Positions 18,441 through 26,959 of a DNA stretch of 64,000 bases are shown one piece after another; within the stretch, counting starts at the first letter, position 1; every line of letters starts with the position of its first letter. The stretch is from DASTHG01 sp035491895 (lineage in GTDB: Bacteria > Gemmatimonadota > Gemmatimonadetes > Gemmatimonadales > GWC2-71-9). The stretch covers positions 69,178 through 133,177 of the forward strand of contig DATJJY010000094.1 of the NCBI GenBank assembly GCA_035491895.1. The letters run 5' to 3'. A program made the translations under genes and the position numbers. The notes beneath the pieces were generated by a model. That model ran no database searches. It saw only the letters and a list, made by a program, of their open reading frames with translations, and was not told the DNA's origin.

Positions 18441-19969
18441 CGACGGTCGTGGTTGTAGGCGCCGGCATCAACGGGTTGGTCGCGGCGCACTATCTCCGGC
18501 GCGGCGGCTGCAACGTCACACTGCTGGAGCGCGCCGAGTGGGTCGGCGGCGCGTGTGTCTCCGACGTCGCCACCGTCGATGGGCGCTCGCAGCGCTACGC
18601 TGTCGGGGCGTCCGTCCTCGGTCTCATGCCCGATTTCATTTATCGGGAGACGGGGCTCGCCGACCGGCTCGAGACGTTCGTCCCCGATCACGCCAAGCGG
18701 ATCTACTTCCCGGATCCGCAGGCCAGCGCCTGGATCCATCGCGACCCCGGCGAGCTGGACCGCGAGCTCCACGAGCGTTGGGGGGAGCGCGGCGACGTCG
18801 CCGCATTCCGGCACGACGAAGCCAAGGTGGTGGCGTTTCTGCAGGAGGGATACCGCAACGCCGTGGCGCCGACCCTCGCCGCCGCGCGCGACCGCCTGGG
18901 GAAGAACCTCGTCCGGCTCTGGATTTCCGGGAGCGCCCGCGATCTGCTGCGCCACTATTTCACCGCCGACCACACCAGGATCTACATGGCGATGACGGTG
19001 ACGGAGAGCGGACCGGTTTCGCTGCGGGATCGGTATTCCGCCTTCACGTTGCCGCTGATGGACTCGGGGTCGGTGTTCGACGGCTACTACGGATTCGTGA
19101 AGGACGGGATCTGGCGGGTGACCGAGGAGCTGGCCCAGATCAACCGGGAGCTGGGCGTCGACATCCGACTCGCCGCCCGGGTGGAGCAGGTGGACCCGAG
19201 CATCGGGAAGCTGCGCTACGCCCAGGCGGGGAAAACGGCGCAGCTGCCGTTCGATCATCTGGTGCTGGCCACCGACCCGCTCACCGCCGCTCGCGTCATC
19301 GGGGATAGTGCGTTCACCGCGCGCGTCGAGGCGAAGCGCTTTCTCGGCTCGAGCGGCAAGCTCACCCTCCTGTTCCAGCGCCCGGCAGTCTGGAAGGAGG
19401 GCACCGCCGGCCCCCACAGCGAGGCGGCGTTCCGGTTCATCTTCGCCGTCGAATCACTGGAGCAATTCGAGCGCGCGACGCTCCGTCCGGTGTCGGACGG
19501 CGTCGATTACGAGCCGGGATACATCCAGATCTATCCTGAAGGGGCGGCGATGCGGCAGCTCGGTCTCACGGAGCCCTTGGATCGTTTGACGCTGTTCTTC
19601 AAGAACCTGGCGCTCGACCGTGAAGGAGCGGTCCTGCCCGAAGTCGCCGAGGCGGTCAAGGAGCAGCTGTTTCGTCACCTCGCGAACCCGGAGGACTGCG
19701 TGTGGAGCCGGTTGCTCACCCCGCGGGACCTGCAACAGCTCTTTCTGTTTCCGGGCGGCAACCTGGACCACACGATGCTGGTGGGGGGACAGACGTTCTT
19801 CGATCGCCAGTTCGCGGCGGACCCCGCCCGGAATTTCTACCGCTTCGGCGCCTGGTCGAACGTGGACTACTGCGGCGCGGGGGCATACCCCTGCGGCTCG
19901 ATCGCCGGGACGCCTGGCTACATGTGCGCCCGGCAGCTGCTGGCCGCCTTGCCTCCGCATGATATCTGA
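18437..19969 (+). CDS. FAD-dependent phytoene-desaturase-like oxidoreductase (PYROXD2 type)
   Basis: This 510-residue flavoprotein starts with a dinucleotide-binding Rossmann motif, VVVVGAGINGLVAAHYL, followed by the acidic end of strand 2 (TLLERAEWVGGACVSD). The C-terminal FAD motif appears as NVDYCGAGAYPCGSIAGTPG followed by YMCARQLL. The middle is substrate domain (DHTRIYMAMTVTES, FDGYYGFVKDGIW). The family includes carotenoid desaturases and the uncharacterised PYROXD2 group, and the overall pattern fits PYROXD2 better. No carotenoid genes are nearby. It overlaps the aminotransferase gene by four bases. Its stop lies inside the palindrome that serves the next gene. Confidence 0.88.
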   Translation: MTTVVVVGAGINGLVAAHYLRRGGCNVTLLERAEWVGGACVSDVATVDGRSQRYAVGASVLGLMPDFIYRETGLADRLETFVPDHAKRIYFPDPQASAWIHRDPGELDRELHERWGERGDVAAFRHDEAKVVAFLQEGYRNAVAPTLAAARDRLGKNLVRLWISGSARDLLRHYFTADHTRIYMAMTVTESGPVSLRDRYSAFTLPLMDSGSVFDGYYGFVKDGIWRVTEELAQINRELGVDIRLAARVEQVDPSIGKLRYAQAGKTAQLPFDHLVLATDPLTAARVIGDSAFTARVEAKRFLGSSGKLTLLFQRPAVWKEGTAGPHSEAAFRFIFAVESLEQFERATLRPVSDGVDYEPGYIQIYPEGAAMRQLGLTEPLDRLTLFFKNLALDREGAVLPEVAEAVKEQLFRHLANPEDCVWSRLLTPRDLQQLFLFPGGNLDHTMLVGGQTFFDRQFAADPARNFYRFGAWSNVDYCGAGAYPCGSIAGTPGYMCARQLLAALPPHDI

Positions 19970-19982
19970 CTATAGTCAGATA
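19963..19982. promoter_or_regulatory. Perfect 20-bp palindrome, probable MarR operator
   Basis: TATCTGACTATAGTCAGATA reads the same on both strands. It covers the stop codon of the FAD gene and abuts the ATG of the MarR-GNAT gene at 19983. MarR proteins bind 16-20 bp palindromes as dimers, usually at their own promoter. This position would block transcription or translation initiation of the regulator gene itself. Binding by this protein is inferred from position. Confidence 0.75.
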
Positions 19983-20864
19983 ATGGACGGCGTCGCCCAG
20001 GTTCGTAGCTTCAATCGCACAGTGACTCACCAAGTCGGCGCACTCGACGGCCATTTCCTGGGGCGCGCTCGCTCGCTCGGCGCCTCCCGGCTGCTGTTCG
20101 AAATCGGCGCGAACGGCAGCGACGTCCGGCGGCTCCGGGCCCGCCTCGGCCTGGACTCAGGGTATGTGAGCCGTCTCCTGCGAGGCCTTGAGTCCGAAGG
20201 ACTGATTCGCACCGGCCGATCGTCGCAGGACGCTCGCGTACGCGACGTGACGCTCACGCGGGCTGGCAAGCGCGAGTTGGCCGTCTTGAACCGCCTCTCG
20301 GACCAGGCCGCCCGGTCGCTGCTTGGCCGGCTCACCCCGGAGCAACGCAGCGCGCTCGTGGCCGCTATGGGGTCCGTCGAGCGCCTGCTGCGCGCGGTGG
20401 ATACGCGCCTGCAGGTGGTGAACCCCAGAAGCCGCGGTGCCCGGTATTGCCTCGAACGCTATTTCGAGGAGCTGGCCGCCCGGTTCGAGGCCGGTTTCGA
20501 TCCGAGCCGCGGGATATCCGCCTCGCCGGAAGAGCTGACGCCGCCGCACGGCTTCTTTCTCCTCGCCACGCTGCATGACGAGCCGGTCGGGTGCGGCGCC
20601 CTCAAGTGCCACAAGGAGTACGGCGAGATCAAGCGGATGTGGGTCGCGGCGTCGGCGCGCGGCCTGGGGATCGGGAAGCGGATCCTCGAGCGGCTCGAGG
20701 CGCTGGCGCTCGAGCGGCACATCCCGCTGCTCCGGCTCGAGACCAACAAGGCGCTGACCGAGGCTCAGTCCCTCTACAGGAGCAGCGGATACCGGGAAGT
20801 TCACCCCTTCAACGACGAGCCCTACGCGCATCACTGGTTCGAGAAAACCCTATCGCGTCGCTGA
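19983..20864 (+). CDS. MarR-type HTH regulator fused to GNAT acetyltransferase
   Basis: This 293-residue two-domain protein starts at ATG 19983, immediately after the palindrome; the usual family start VRSFNRTVTHQVGALDGHFL confirms it. Residues 1-140 are a winged helix: LGASRLLFEIGANGSDVRRL, recognition-helix region LGLDSGYVSRLLRGLESEGL, and wing SQDARVRDVTLTRAGKREL. Residues 145-293 are a GNAT acetyltransferase with acetyl-CoA loop IKRMWVAASARGLGIGKRIL (R-G-L-G-I-G-K) and closing LYRSSGYREVHPFND. Such fusions are frequent in actinobacteria and soil phyla and are thought to sense a small molecule that the GNAT domain binds or acetylates. There is no separate ribosome site, so a leaderless message is possible. 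Confidence 0.94.
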   Translation: MDGVAQVRSFNRTVTHQVGALDGHFLGRARSLGASRLLFEIGANGSDVRRLRARLGLDSGYVSRLLRGLESEGLIRTGRSSQDARVRDVTLTRAGKRELAVLNRLSDQAARSLLGRLTPEQRSALVAAMGSVERLLRAVDTRLQVVNPRSRGARYCLERYFEELAARFEAGFDPSRGISASPEELTPPHGFFLLATLHDEPVGCGALKCHKEYGEIKRMWVAASARGLGIGKRILERLEALALERHIPLLRLETNKALTEAQSLYRSSGYREVHPFNDEPYAHHWFEKTLSRR

Positions 20865-20940
20865 CATGCTTGCCACGATCCTGTCGACAACGGCGGTGTA
20901 CTGAGCGACGTCCCGCCACACCGCACACTCAGGAGGATCG

Positions 20941-21834
20941 ATGAACATTCGCGTGTTGGTCATCTTCCTCTCGATATGGCCCGCCGCGCTCGCCGGCCAG
21001 CAGCCCACGACCCACGGCGAGCTCCCCGCCGTGTCCCCCGACGGGTCGCTGATCGCGTTTCTGTCGGACCGCACCGGGGCGAACAACGTATTCGTGATCG
21101 GGGTGGACGGATCGGCGGAGCGGCAGATCTCCCAGAACGGCGCCGGTACGCCGCGGTTCTCGCGCGATGGCCGGAGCATCTTGTTCGCCGGTCCGGGGGC
21201 TGACAGTGGCCACGTCTTCGCCGTCGCGCTGGACGGCAGCAATCGGCGCCTGTTGGCGACCGTTCCCGGACGCAGCCCCGTGCTGTCGCCCGACGGCCAC
21301 CGCGTGGCCTTCCTGATCGGGCCCTGGACGTCGACCACCACGGCGGTCGCCAACGCCGACGGCTCCGGGGTCCTCCCGCTCGCGGGCGGCGGCCGAACCA
21401 CCGCGTGGAACGCAGCCTGGTCTCCCGACGGTCAACGCATCGCCTATACCTACGGCGACTCGAGCCGCCTGCTGCAGGTGCACGTGGTCAATGCCGACGG
21501 GACGGGCGATCAGGTGGCGACACACGTCGACCGGTCGGAAGGATCGGCTCAGATGCCTGCCTGGTCGCCTGATGGACGGCGCCTGGCGGTGCAGGTGAGC
21601 GCTCAGCACAAGGGCCACATCTGGGTCATCGACCTGGCGACCAGCGCCGCCCAGAAGCTCGCCCCGCACGGCGATTCCATTGCCGACGAGGTCCCTGCCT
21701 GGTTCCCCGACGGCACGCGGATCGCCTTTCAAAGCAATCGCTCCGGGCGCGAGGAGATCTGGGTGATGAACGCCGACGGCACCGGCGTCCGTCAGGTGAC
21801 GGGCATCGGCCCGGAAACCCCCAAGCGCAACTAG
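20941..21834 (+). CDS. Secreted TolB-like PD40 propeller protein
   Basis: This 297-residue protein is preceded by AGGAGGATCG before its ATG. The signal peptide is VLVIFLSIWPAALAGQ. Six PD40 blades follow, each with the SPDG core: AVSPDGSLIAFLSDRTG, FSRDGRSILFAG, LSPDGHRVAFLIG, WSPDGQRIAYTYG, WSPDGRRLAVQV and WFPDGTRIAFQSNRSG. The blades cover nearly the whole mature protein, so it is a free-standing propeller like TolB without its N-terminal domain. There are no tol-pal genes nearby, so it is not the TolB of the Tol system. The role is probably protein binding in the periplasm. A terminator hairpin lies 57 bases downstream. Confidence 0.88.
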   Translation: MNIRVLVIFLSIWPAALAGQQPTTHGELPAVSPDGSLIAFLSDRTGANNVFVIGVDGSAERQISQNGAGTPRFSRDGRSILFAGPGADSGHVFAVALDGSNRRLLATVPGRSPVLSPDGHRVAFLIGPWTSTTTAVANADGSGVLPLAGGGRTTAWNAAWSPDGQRIAYTYGDSSRLLQVHVVNADGTGDQVATHVDRSEGSAQMPAWSPDGRRLAVQVSAQHKGHIWVIDLATSAAQKLAPHGDSIADEVPAWFPDGTRIAFQSNRSGREEIWVMNADGTGVRQVTGIGPETPKRN

Positions 21835-21890
21835 GCGACGCGGGACGGCCGTTCGTGCCACGCCGGCGCCGTTTCGTCGCATTCTGCTTC

Positions 21891-21917
21891 CTGCCGCCCG
21901 GGCGGCAGAGTTTCTTT
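21891..21917 (+). terminator. Rho-independent terminator
   Basis: A perfect nine-base-pair stem (CTGCCGCCC with GGGCGGCAG) is followed by AG and a TTTCTTT tract. It lies 57 bases after the PD40 gene and ends five bases before the GTG of the next gene, so it separates the two transcription units or acts as a leader terminator for the second. The stem has no unpaired loop bases in the perfect form; two or three central pairs would open. Confidence 0.65.
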
Positions 21918-21922
21918 ACCAC

Positions 21923-23062
21923 GTGAAGCTCCAGCTGCTCGGCGCGAGTCTGCTGCTGCTGTGCACGCAGGCTGAGTCGGCACAGACCACGATCCCCCTG
22001 ACGCCGGAGCGGTGGACCGCGACGGACTCGTTGCGGTTTACTACCTACCTCGGACGACCCAGCCTCTATATCAACCGCGGCGTTGCCTTGGCGACCGGCG
22101 TGGAATTCCGTGACGGCACGCTGGAATACGACATGGCGACGCCGCGGGGCGGCAACTTCATGGGGGCCGTCTTCCACGCGACGTCGGCCGAGAACTCGGA
22201 AGTCGTGTTCTTCCGGCCGGGGCAAAGCGGTACGATGGAGTCGGTGCAGTACGCGCCGGCGCTGAACGGCGTCGCGGCCGCGTGGCAGATCTATCACGGC
22301 GACGACGCGAACGCCGCGGTAGCCCTCGCGTTCGACGCCTGGTTGCACGTCCGCATCGACGTCGCCGGCGTTACCGCTCGGCTCTATCTGGACAACGACA
22401 CGACAGCAGTGCTGACAGTGCCGCGGCTGGCAGGCGTCAGCGGCTCGTCCGTCGGTGTGTGGACGGGATTCTACGGTCGCGGTGCGTACTTCTCGAACAT
22501 CCGCTTCACGCCCCGTGCCCCCGTTCCGTCGGCGCCGGCGCCTCCGCTCCCTCAGGGTACGATCACGGACTGGGATCTGTCGCAAGTGCTCGACGCCGCG
22601 CAGCTCACGCCCGGCGCGCTCCCCGATCTCGCCAAGATCCAATGGGACAAGGTTCATCCCGAGGCCCAGGGGTTCGTGCTGGTCAATCGGTACCGGCGCA
22701 CCCCCAATGCGGGGATTCCCATCGAGGCGGCGACGGGTGCGCCTATGGTCGACAGCATCATGGGCGACCGGGTGGCGGGCTCGAAAGTGGTACTCGCGCG
22801 GGCTACGATCCAATCGGATCGCGCCGGGCTGCGCCGCATGCTGTTCGGCTACAGCGACGGCGTCGTGGTCTACTGCAATGGCCAGCCGCTGTTCTTCGGG
22901 ATGAATGCTTCCCGCCTGCGGTCGAGCGATCTGGGACAGTCCGCGATGGACCGGGTGGGCAACGCGCTCTACCTGCCGCTGAATCAGGGTAAGAACGAGC
23001 TGGTCTTCGCGGTCACGGAGTTCACGGGTGGCTGGGCGTTCTGGGCTCGACTCGATCCCTGA
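21923..23062 (+). CDS. Secreted protein with concanavalin-like (DUF1080/LamG type) domain
   Basis: GTG at 21923 starts a 379-residue protein with a signal peptide (LLGASLLLLCTQAESAQ). Residues 20-195 form a lectin/glucanase-like jelly roll: RPSLYINRGVALATGVEFRD, GTLEYDMATPRGGNFMGAVF, LAFDAWLHVRIDVAGVTARL and GVWTGFYGRGAYFSNIRF. This is the pattern of DUF1080 or LamG family domains that bind sugars. After a proline-rich linker, residues 215-379 form a second sandwich with YSDGVVVYCNGQPLFFG and NELVFAVTEFTGGWAFWAR, resembling a galactose-binding-like fold. No catalytic residues can be assigned. The short spacing to the preceding terminator leaves its promoter unclear. Confidence 0.75.
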   Translation: MKLQLLGASLLLLCTQAESAQTTIPLTPERWTATDSLRFTTYLGRPSLYINRGVALATGVEFRDGTLEYDMATPRGGNFMGAVFHATSAENSEVVFFRPGQSGTMESVQYAPALNGVAAAWQIYHGDDANAAVALAFDAWLHVRIDVAGVTARLYLDNDTTAVLTVPRLAGVSGSSVGVWTGFYGRGAYFSNIRFTPRAPVPSAPAPPLPQGTITDWDLSQVLDAAQLTPGALPDLAKIQWDKVHPEAQGFVLVNRYRRTPNAGIPIEAATGAPMVDSIMGDRVAGSKVVLARATIQSDRAGLRRMLFGYSDGVVVYCNGQPLFFGMNASRLRSSDLGQSAMDRVGNALYLPLNQGKNELVFAVTEFTGGWAFWARLDP

Positions 23063-23083
23063 GCCGTAGCCGTCCGGCCGAGC

Positions 23084-23908
23084 TTAGAACTCGAACTCGA
23101 GGCGCGAAGCGAAGACCAGTCGATTCCCCGCGGTAGTCGTACCCGCGCCTACGCTCAGGCCGAGCCATACCTCGCCCAGTCGGAGATCGACGCCGGGGAA
23201 GAGCTGGTGGACCCGGGTCGATGGCGCGAGTGGCGTCGCGGCTTCTCCCCAGGCGCCGTGGTACTCGAGCTTGGCTATGGTGCGGGAAGACACGCGGTAG
23301 GCCACGATGGCGCTGGGCTCGAACTCCCACCCTTCCTCGGTACCGCCCGCTTCACCCGCACCGAAGTCACGCTCGAAATTGGCGTTCACCCCCAGGCGCA
23401 GAGCACCGAACCGCTTTTCGAGAATCGGCGTCAGCTCGACGGTAGGCGACGCGCCGCCGTACGCGGGCCGTGGCGCTTCGAGCTCGGCTGAGAAGCCGAG
23501 GTCGAGCGGCAGGTTCCAGCGCGCCGGGGCGTGCAGGCGCGAGCGCAGCCGCCACCCCGCGTATTCGGCGCCGACACCGGGCCGGTAGGCGGTGAGCAGG
23601 TATGCCGAGGCCTCCCAGTCGGCACCGATCCCGTGCGTCAACTCGAACGTGAGATGCGTCTGGTGCTGGCTCGGTGCCACCGTGCCGTTGAACGCGGTGG
23701 TGCCACGTGCCGTGTAGTTGAGATGCGTTTCGAGCTCCCACTCGCCGCGAGCGGCGGTTGCAGCGGGGTAGACGACGATTTCGAAGGGATCCTGCGACGC
23801 TAGGCGCCCCGCGACGAGGAATAGTGCGACGCCGGCCGGAACGAACTGTCGAATGCGCAGACTTCCCGTCCTTCTGGTGTTGACGACAAGGGAGCGAAGA
23901 AGGGGCAA
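23084..23908 (-). CDS. Probable outer-membrane beta-barrel protein
   Basis: The only start codon before the signal segment is TTG at 23908. The 274-residue product has a signal peptide (FVPAGVALFLVAGRLASQ) and then alternating amphipathic strands: WELETHLNYTARGTTAF, HLTFELTHGIGADWEASAYL, FSAELEAPRPAYGG and PSAIVAYRVSSRTIAKLEY. It ends in LVFASRLEFEF, a phenylalanine-terminated strand typical of barrel proteins recognised by BamA. No named family is recognised. The gene diverges from a serine hydrolase, and the shared intergenic region carries a Fur-box-like palindrome. This suggests iron-dependent expression. Confidence 0.7.
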   Translation of the reverse strand: MPLLRSLVVNTRRTGSLRIRQFVPAGVALFLVAGRLASQDPFEIVVYPAATAARGEWELETHLNYTARGTTAFNGTVAPSQHQTHLTFELTHGIGADWEASAYLLTAYRPGVGAEYAGWRLRSRLHAPARWNLPLDLGFSAELEAPRPAYGGASPTVELTPILEKRFGALRLGVNANFERDFGAGEAGGTEEGWEFEPSAIVAYRVSSRTIAKLEYHGAWGEAATPLAPSTRVHQLFPGVDLRLGEVWLGLSVGAGTTTAGNRLVFASRLEFEF

Positions 23909-23941
23909 TCAAACCGTGGAAGACAGCTCCGTCAAGACTAC

Positions 23942-23958
23942 TTGAGAAACATTCTCAA
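23942..23958. promoter_or_regulatory. Fur-box-like palindrome
   Basis: TTGAGAAACATTCTCAA has seven-base perfect arms with a three-base centre. It differs from the common TTGAGAATNATTCTCAA form of the Fur-binding site at one position. It sits 34 bases upstream of the barrel gene start and 88 bases upstream of the serine hydrolase ATG, where a repressor could act on one or both promoters. Identification as a Fur site is by resemblance only. Confidence 0.55.
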
Positions 23959-24045
23959 TGGTACCGTGGCGCTTTGGGCCAGGGGCTTGTCGATTTGCGG
24001 TGGCTCCGATCGTCGTTTCTCAGACTGCATTCCGGAGGGGTGACC

Positions 24046-25317
24046 ATGAAACGGCGTGAGTTCGTGCGGGTGTCTGGCGCCGCGCTCGCGGCAGGTGTCT
24101 GGGGAGGGAGCGGCTGTATGAAATCGCGCCGACTGCAGTCGGACATCGCTCGACTCCGTGACGCGATGGCCCCGCGAGTGGCGCAGCACCAGTTCCCCGG
24201 CGCGGTCTGGCTGGTGGCGCAGGGCGACGACGTCGCGGTCGACACGATCGGCGTGACGGCGATCGACGGAACGACACCGATGCGCCGCGACACGATCTTT
24301 CGCATCGCCTCCATGACGAAGGCGGTTACGGCGACGGCGGTGTTGATGCTCGTCGAAGCGGGCAAGCTCTCCCTCGATACGCCGGCGGAGCGCTGGCTCC
24401 CCGAGCTCGCGAACCGCCGGGTGCTGCGCCGTCTCAATGGCCCGGTCGACGACACGGTGCCGGCGATCCGGGCCATCACCGTGAAGGATCTGCTCGCGTT
24501 TACGCTCGGCTTCGGGCTGCTCTTCGACCCGACGCTGCCGATCCAGCAAGCCATCGACGGGCTGCAGCTCGTCAACGCGGCACCGGTGCCGATGACGCCG
24601 CACGCGCCGGACGAATGGATGCGGCGCTTCGGTTCGCTGCCGCTCATGCATCAGCCGGGCAAGCAGTGGATGTACAACACGGGGAGCCTGCTGCAGGGCG
24701 TGCTCGTGCGGCGCGCCGCCGGACAACCGCTCGAATCGTTTGTGCGTGAGCGGATCACCGAGCCCCTCGGCATGCGCGACACGGCCTTCTTCGTGCCCCC
24801 GGAAAAGCTCGATCGCTACGCCGGATGCGGCGTGTACACCGATCCGCAGAGCCGGACGCAGTCGCGCATGGACAAGGACGGCGCCGCCAGCGCCTACGCG
24901 ACGCCGCCGGTGTTTCCTTCGGGGGCGGCGGGGCTCGTGTCGACGGTGGACGACTACTTCACGTTTGCGCGCATGCTGCTGCGGGGCGGCGTGCACGCGG
25001 GCAAACGGTTCTTGAGCGAGCAAGCGGTCCGCGACATGACGACCGATCGGCTCACACCGTCACAGAAGAACCCCGCGTCCTTCTTCCCGGGGTTCTTCGA
25101 TACGCGCGGCTGGGGCTACGGCGTGAGCGTCATTACGGCGGCCGACCCGGTCTCCCCGGTGCCCGGCCGCTACGGATGGGACGGGGGCTTTGGGACGTCG
25201 TGGATCAACGACCCGGCGCGCGATCTCGTCGCCATCGTCATGACCCAGTCGACCGACTTCCTGTTCAACGGGGGGCTGACGGAGTTCTGGCGCGGCGTGT
25301 ACGGGCTCGTCTCCTAA
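24046..25317 (+). CDS. Class C beta-lactamase-fold serine hydrolase, Tat-type lipoprotein
   Basis: ATG 24046 is preceded by GGAGGGG. The 423-residue protein begins with a twin-arginine signal (KRREFVRVSGAALAAG) running into GGSGC, a likely lipidation cysteine. The hydrolase motifs are SMTK near residue 91 (nucleophile serine and general-base lysine) and the tyrosine motif YNTG in KQWMYNTGSLLQGVLV. A late glycine-rich GWDGGFGTSW stands at the third-motif position, where HxG or KTG is common. The family (Pfam Beta-lactamase) includes esterases, D-aminopeptidases and class C beta-lactamases. Without closer markers it is best called a serine hydrolase. Its stop overlaps by four bases with the convergent reductase gene. 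Confidence 0.9.
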   Translation: MKRREFVRVSGAALAAGVWGGSGCMKSRRLQSDIARLRDAMAPRVAQHQFPGAVWLVAQGDDVAVDTIGVTAIDGTTPMRRDTIFRIASMTKAVTATAVLMLVEAGKLSLDTPAERWLPELANRRVLRRLNGPVDDTVPAIRAITVKDLLAFTLGFGLLFDPTLPIQQAIDGLQLVNAAPVPMTPHAPDEWMRRFGSLPLMHQPGKQWMYNTGSLLQGVLVRRAAGQPLESFVRERITEPLGMRDTAFFVPPEKLDRYAGCGVYTDPQSRTQSRMDKDGAASAYATPPVFPSGAAGLVSTVDDYFTFARMLLRGGVHAGKRFLSEQAVRDMTTDRLTPSQKNPASFFPGFFDTRGWGYGVSVITAADPVSPVPGRYGWDGGFGTSWINDPARDLVAIVMTQSTDFLFNGGLTEFWRGVYGLVS

Positions 25318-25955
25318 CCGAATCGCTCGAAGCGGTACGCCAGCTCCGGACCGCCGTCACCCTCGTACGCGAGTTGCCCGATCAGCAGGGTGAACGGCTC
25401 GAGGTATCGCGCAATCCGTAGCGGCCCCGCGTCCACGGGATCGAAACCGACATCGCGGATCAGGCCCGCGGCCAGCTTTTTCGCCCCGGGGTCGTCGCCG
25501 CAGTACGCCAGGCTCGGTCGGTTGGCTTTGCGCTTCGCCGCGAACACGCCGAACAACACCTCGCTGGGCACGGTGCCGAAGGCGGAGACGATACGGGCCC
25601 GGCGGACCTTCTTGGCGAGCTCCTCGGCGCCCGAGGAGGTATGGGCGATCACGAGCCCAGTGTCGTCGGCATTCATCGGGATCGAGCAGGTGAGGATGAC
25701 CTTCCCGGACACGTCGCCCGCCTGTTTCAGGACGTCATCGACGCGGGACCAGTGCACTGCCAGCAACAACGCGTCCGCGTCGCGCGCGGCCTCAGCCGGT
25801 GTGCCGGCCCGCGCGTTCCCCTTCGCCTCACGGGCAAGTCGCTTCAGCTTCTGCTCGCTGCGCGCGTAGCTGAAGACCACATCGTGTCCGGCGCGCGCGA
25901 AGAGCGTTCCCAGCTTCCCGCCCATCAGCCCTGAACCCAGAATGCCGACGCGCAT
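25314..25955 (-). CDS. NADPH-dependent F420 reductase-like / NAD(P)-binding protein
   Basis: This 213-residue protein starts MRVGILGSGLMGGKLGTLFA, a Rossmann GxGxxG motif, and continues with DVVFSYARSEQKLKRLA, where the S-x-R after strand 2 favours NADPH. ADALLLAVHWSRVDDVLKQ and VILTCSIPMNADD match the F420-dependent NADP reductase-like family (Pfam F420_oxidored). It ends LEPFTLLIGQLAYEG. The length is right for a complete gene. It lies two bases after the aldo/keto reductase gene in the same direction, so they are co-transcribed. A related gene of the same family occurs at 30048-30689. Confidence 0.85.
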   Translation of the reverse strand: MRVGILGSGLMGGKLGTLFARAGHDVVFSYARSEQKLKRLAREAKGNARAGTPAEAARDADALLLAVHWSRVDDVLKQAGDVSGKVILTCSIPMNADDTGLVIAHTSSGAEELAKKVRRARIVSAFGTVPSEVLFGVFAAKRKANRPSLAYCGDDPGAKKLAAGLIRDVGFDPVDAGPLRIARYLEPFTLLIGQLAYEGDGGPELAYRFERFG

Positions 25956-25957
25956 GG

Positions 25958-26947
25958 TTAGAGTCCGGTCCTGCGCTCGAGCTCATCCGGATACCGCGCC
26001 CCGTGCACGGTGATCCTGGCAGTCGCGTCCTCGATCTCACGGAGATCGTCCGGCGTGAGCCTGATGTCGACGGCTCCGATGTTCTCTTCCAGCCGGTGCA
26101 GCTTCTTGGTTCCCGGGATCGGCGCAATCCACGGCTGCTGCACCAGCAGCCAGGCGAGCGCGATCTGCGCCGGCGTCGCGCGCTTCCGCCGGGCAATCCT
26201 GGTCAGCAGATCGACCAGGACCTGGTTCTCTTTGCGATTCTCGGGCGTAAAGCGCGGGACGACATTGCGGAAGTCGGTGCGGTCGAACGTCGTCTTCTCG
26301 TCGATCTTCCCGGTGAGGAAGCCTTTTCCGAGCGGACTGAATGGAACGAATCCGATGCCGAGCTCTTCGAGTGTCGGCAATACTTCCTCCTCAGGTCGAC
26401 GAAACCACAGCGAGTATTCACTCTGGAGCGCCGTTACCGGGAGCACGGCGTGCGCGCGGCGGATGGTCTTGACTCCCGCCTCGGAGAGACCGAAGTGTTT
26501 GACCTTGCCCTGCTGAATCAGGTCCTTCACCGCCCCCGCCACGTCTTCAATCGGCACGTTGACGTCCACGCGGTGCTGATACAGCAAGTCGATGACGTCG
26601 GTTTTCAATCGCTTGAGAGACCCCTCGACTGCCTGCTTGATTGTCTCCGGCCGGCTGTCCTGACCCAGCTGTTTCCCGTCGGAGGCGAATCGGAAACCGA
26701 ATTTCGTGGCGATCACTACTTGATTGCGGAACGGTTCCAGTGCTTCGCCGACGAGTTCTTCATTTGTGAAGGGGCCGTACACCTCTGCGGTATCGAAGAA
26801 CGTGATGCCGCGTTCGAACGCCGCCCGAATCAGCGAGATCATCTCCTGTCTGTCGGGAAACGGCGGATAGGAGAAGCTCATTCCCATGCAGCCGAGCCCG
26901 AGCGCCGAGACTTCCAGATTGCTCCGTCCAAGCGTGCGCTTCTGCAT
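25958..26947 (-). CDS. Aldo/keto reductase
   Basis: This 329-residue NADPH-dependent carbonyl reductase starts MQKRTLGRSNLEVSALGLGC. The catalytic tetrad is visible: Asp in FFDTAEVYG, with its Tyr four residues on; Lys in VVIATKFGF; and His in DLLYQHRVD. The coenzyme site is IPGTKKLHRLEENIGA near the C-terminus. It resembles YhdN/AKR13-type enzymes. A ribosome site GGGAGGAG lies a few bases before the ATG. Directly upstream on the same strand is the decayed C-terminus of a cupin gene. This is a frequent partner of such reductases, usually with a divergent LysR regulator; that regulator is decayed here as well. Confidence 0.95.
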   Translation of the reverse strand: MQKRTLGRSNLEVSALGLGCMGMSFSYPPFPDRQEMISLIRAAFERGITFFDTAEVYGPFTNEELVGEALEPFRNQVVIATKFGFRFASDGKQLGQDSRPETIKQAVEGSLKRLKTDVIDLLYQHRVDVNVPIEDVAGAVKDLIQQGKVKHFGLSEAGVKTIRRAHAVLPVTALQSEYSLWFRRPEEEVLPTLEELGIGFVPFSPLGKGFLTGKIDEKTTFDRTDFRNVVPRFTPENRKENQVLVDLLTRIARRKRATPAQIALAWLLVQQPWIAPIPGTKKLHRLEENIGAVDIRLTPDDLREIEDATARITVHGARYPDELERRTGL

Positions 26948-26959
26948 TACTCCTCCCGG

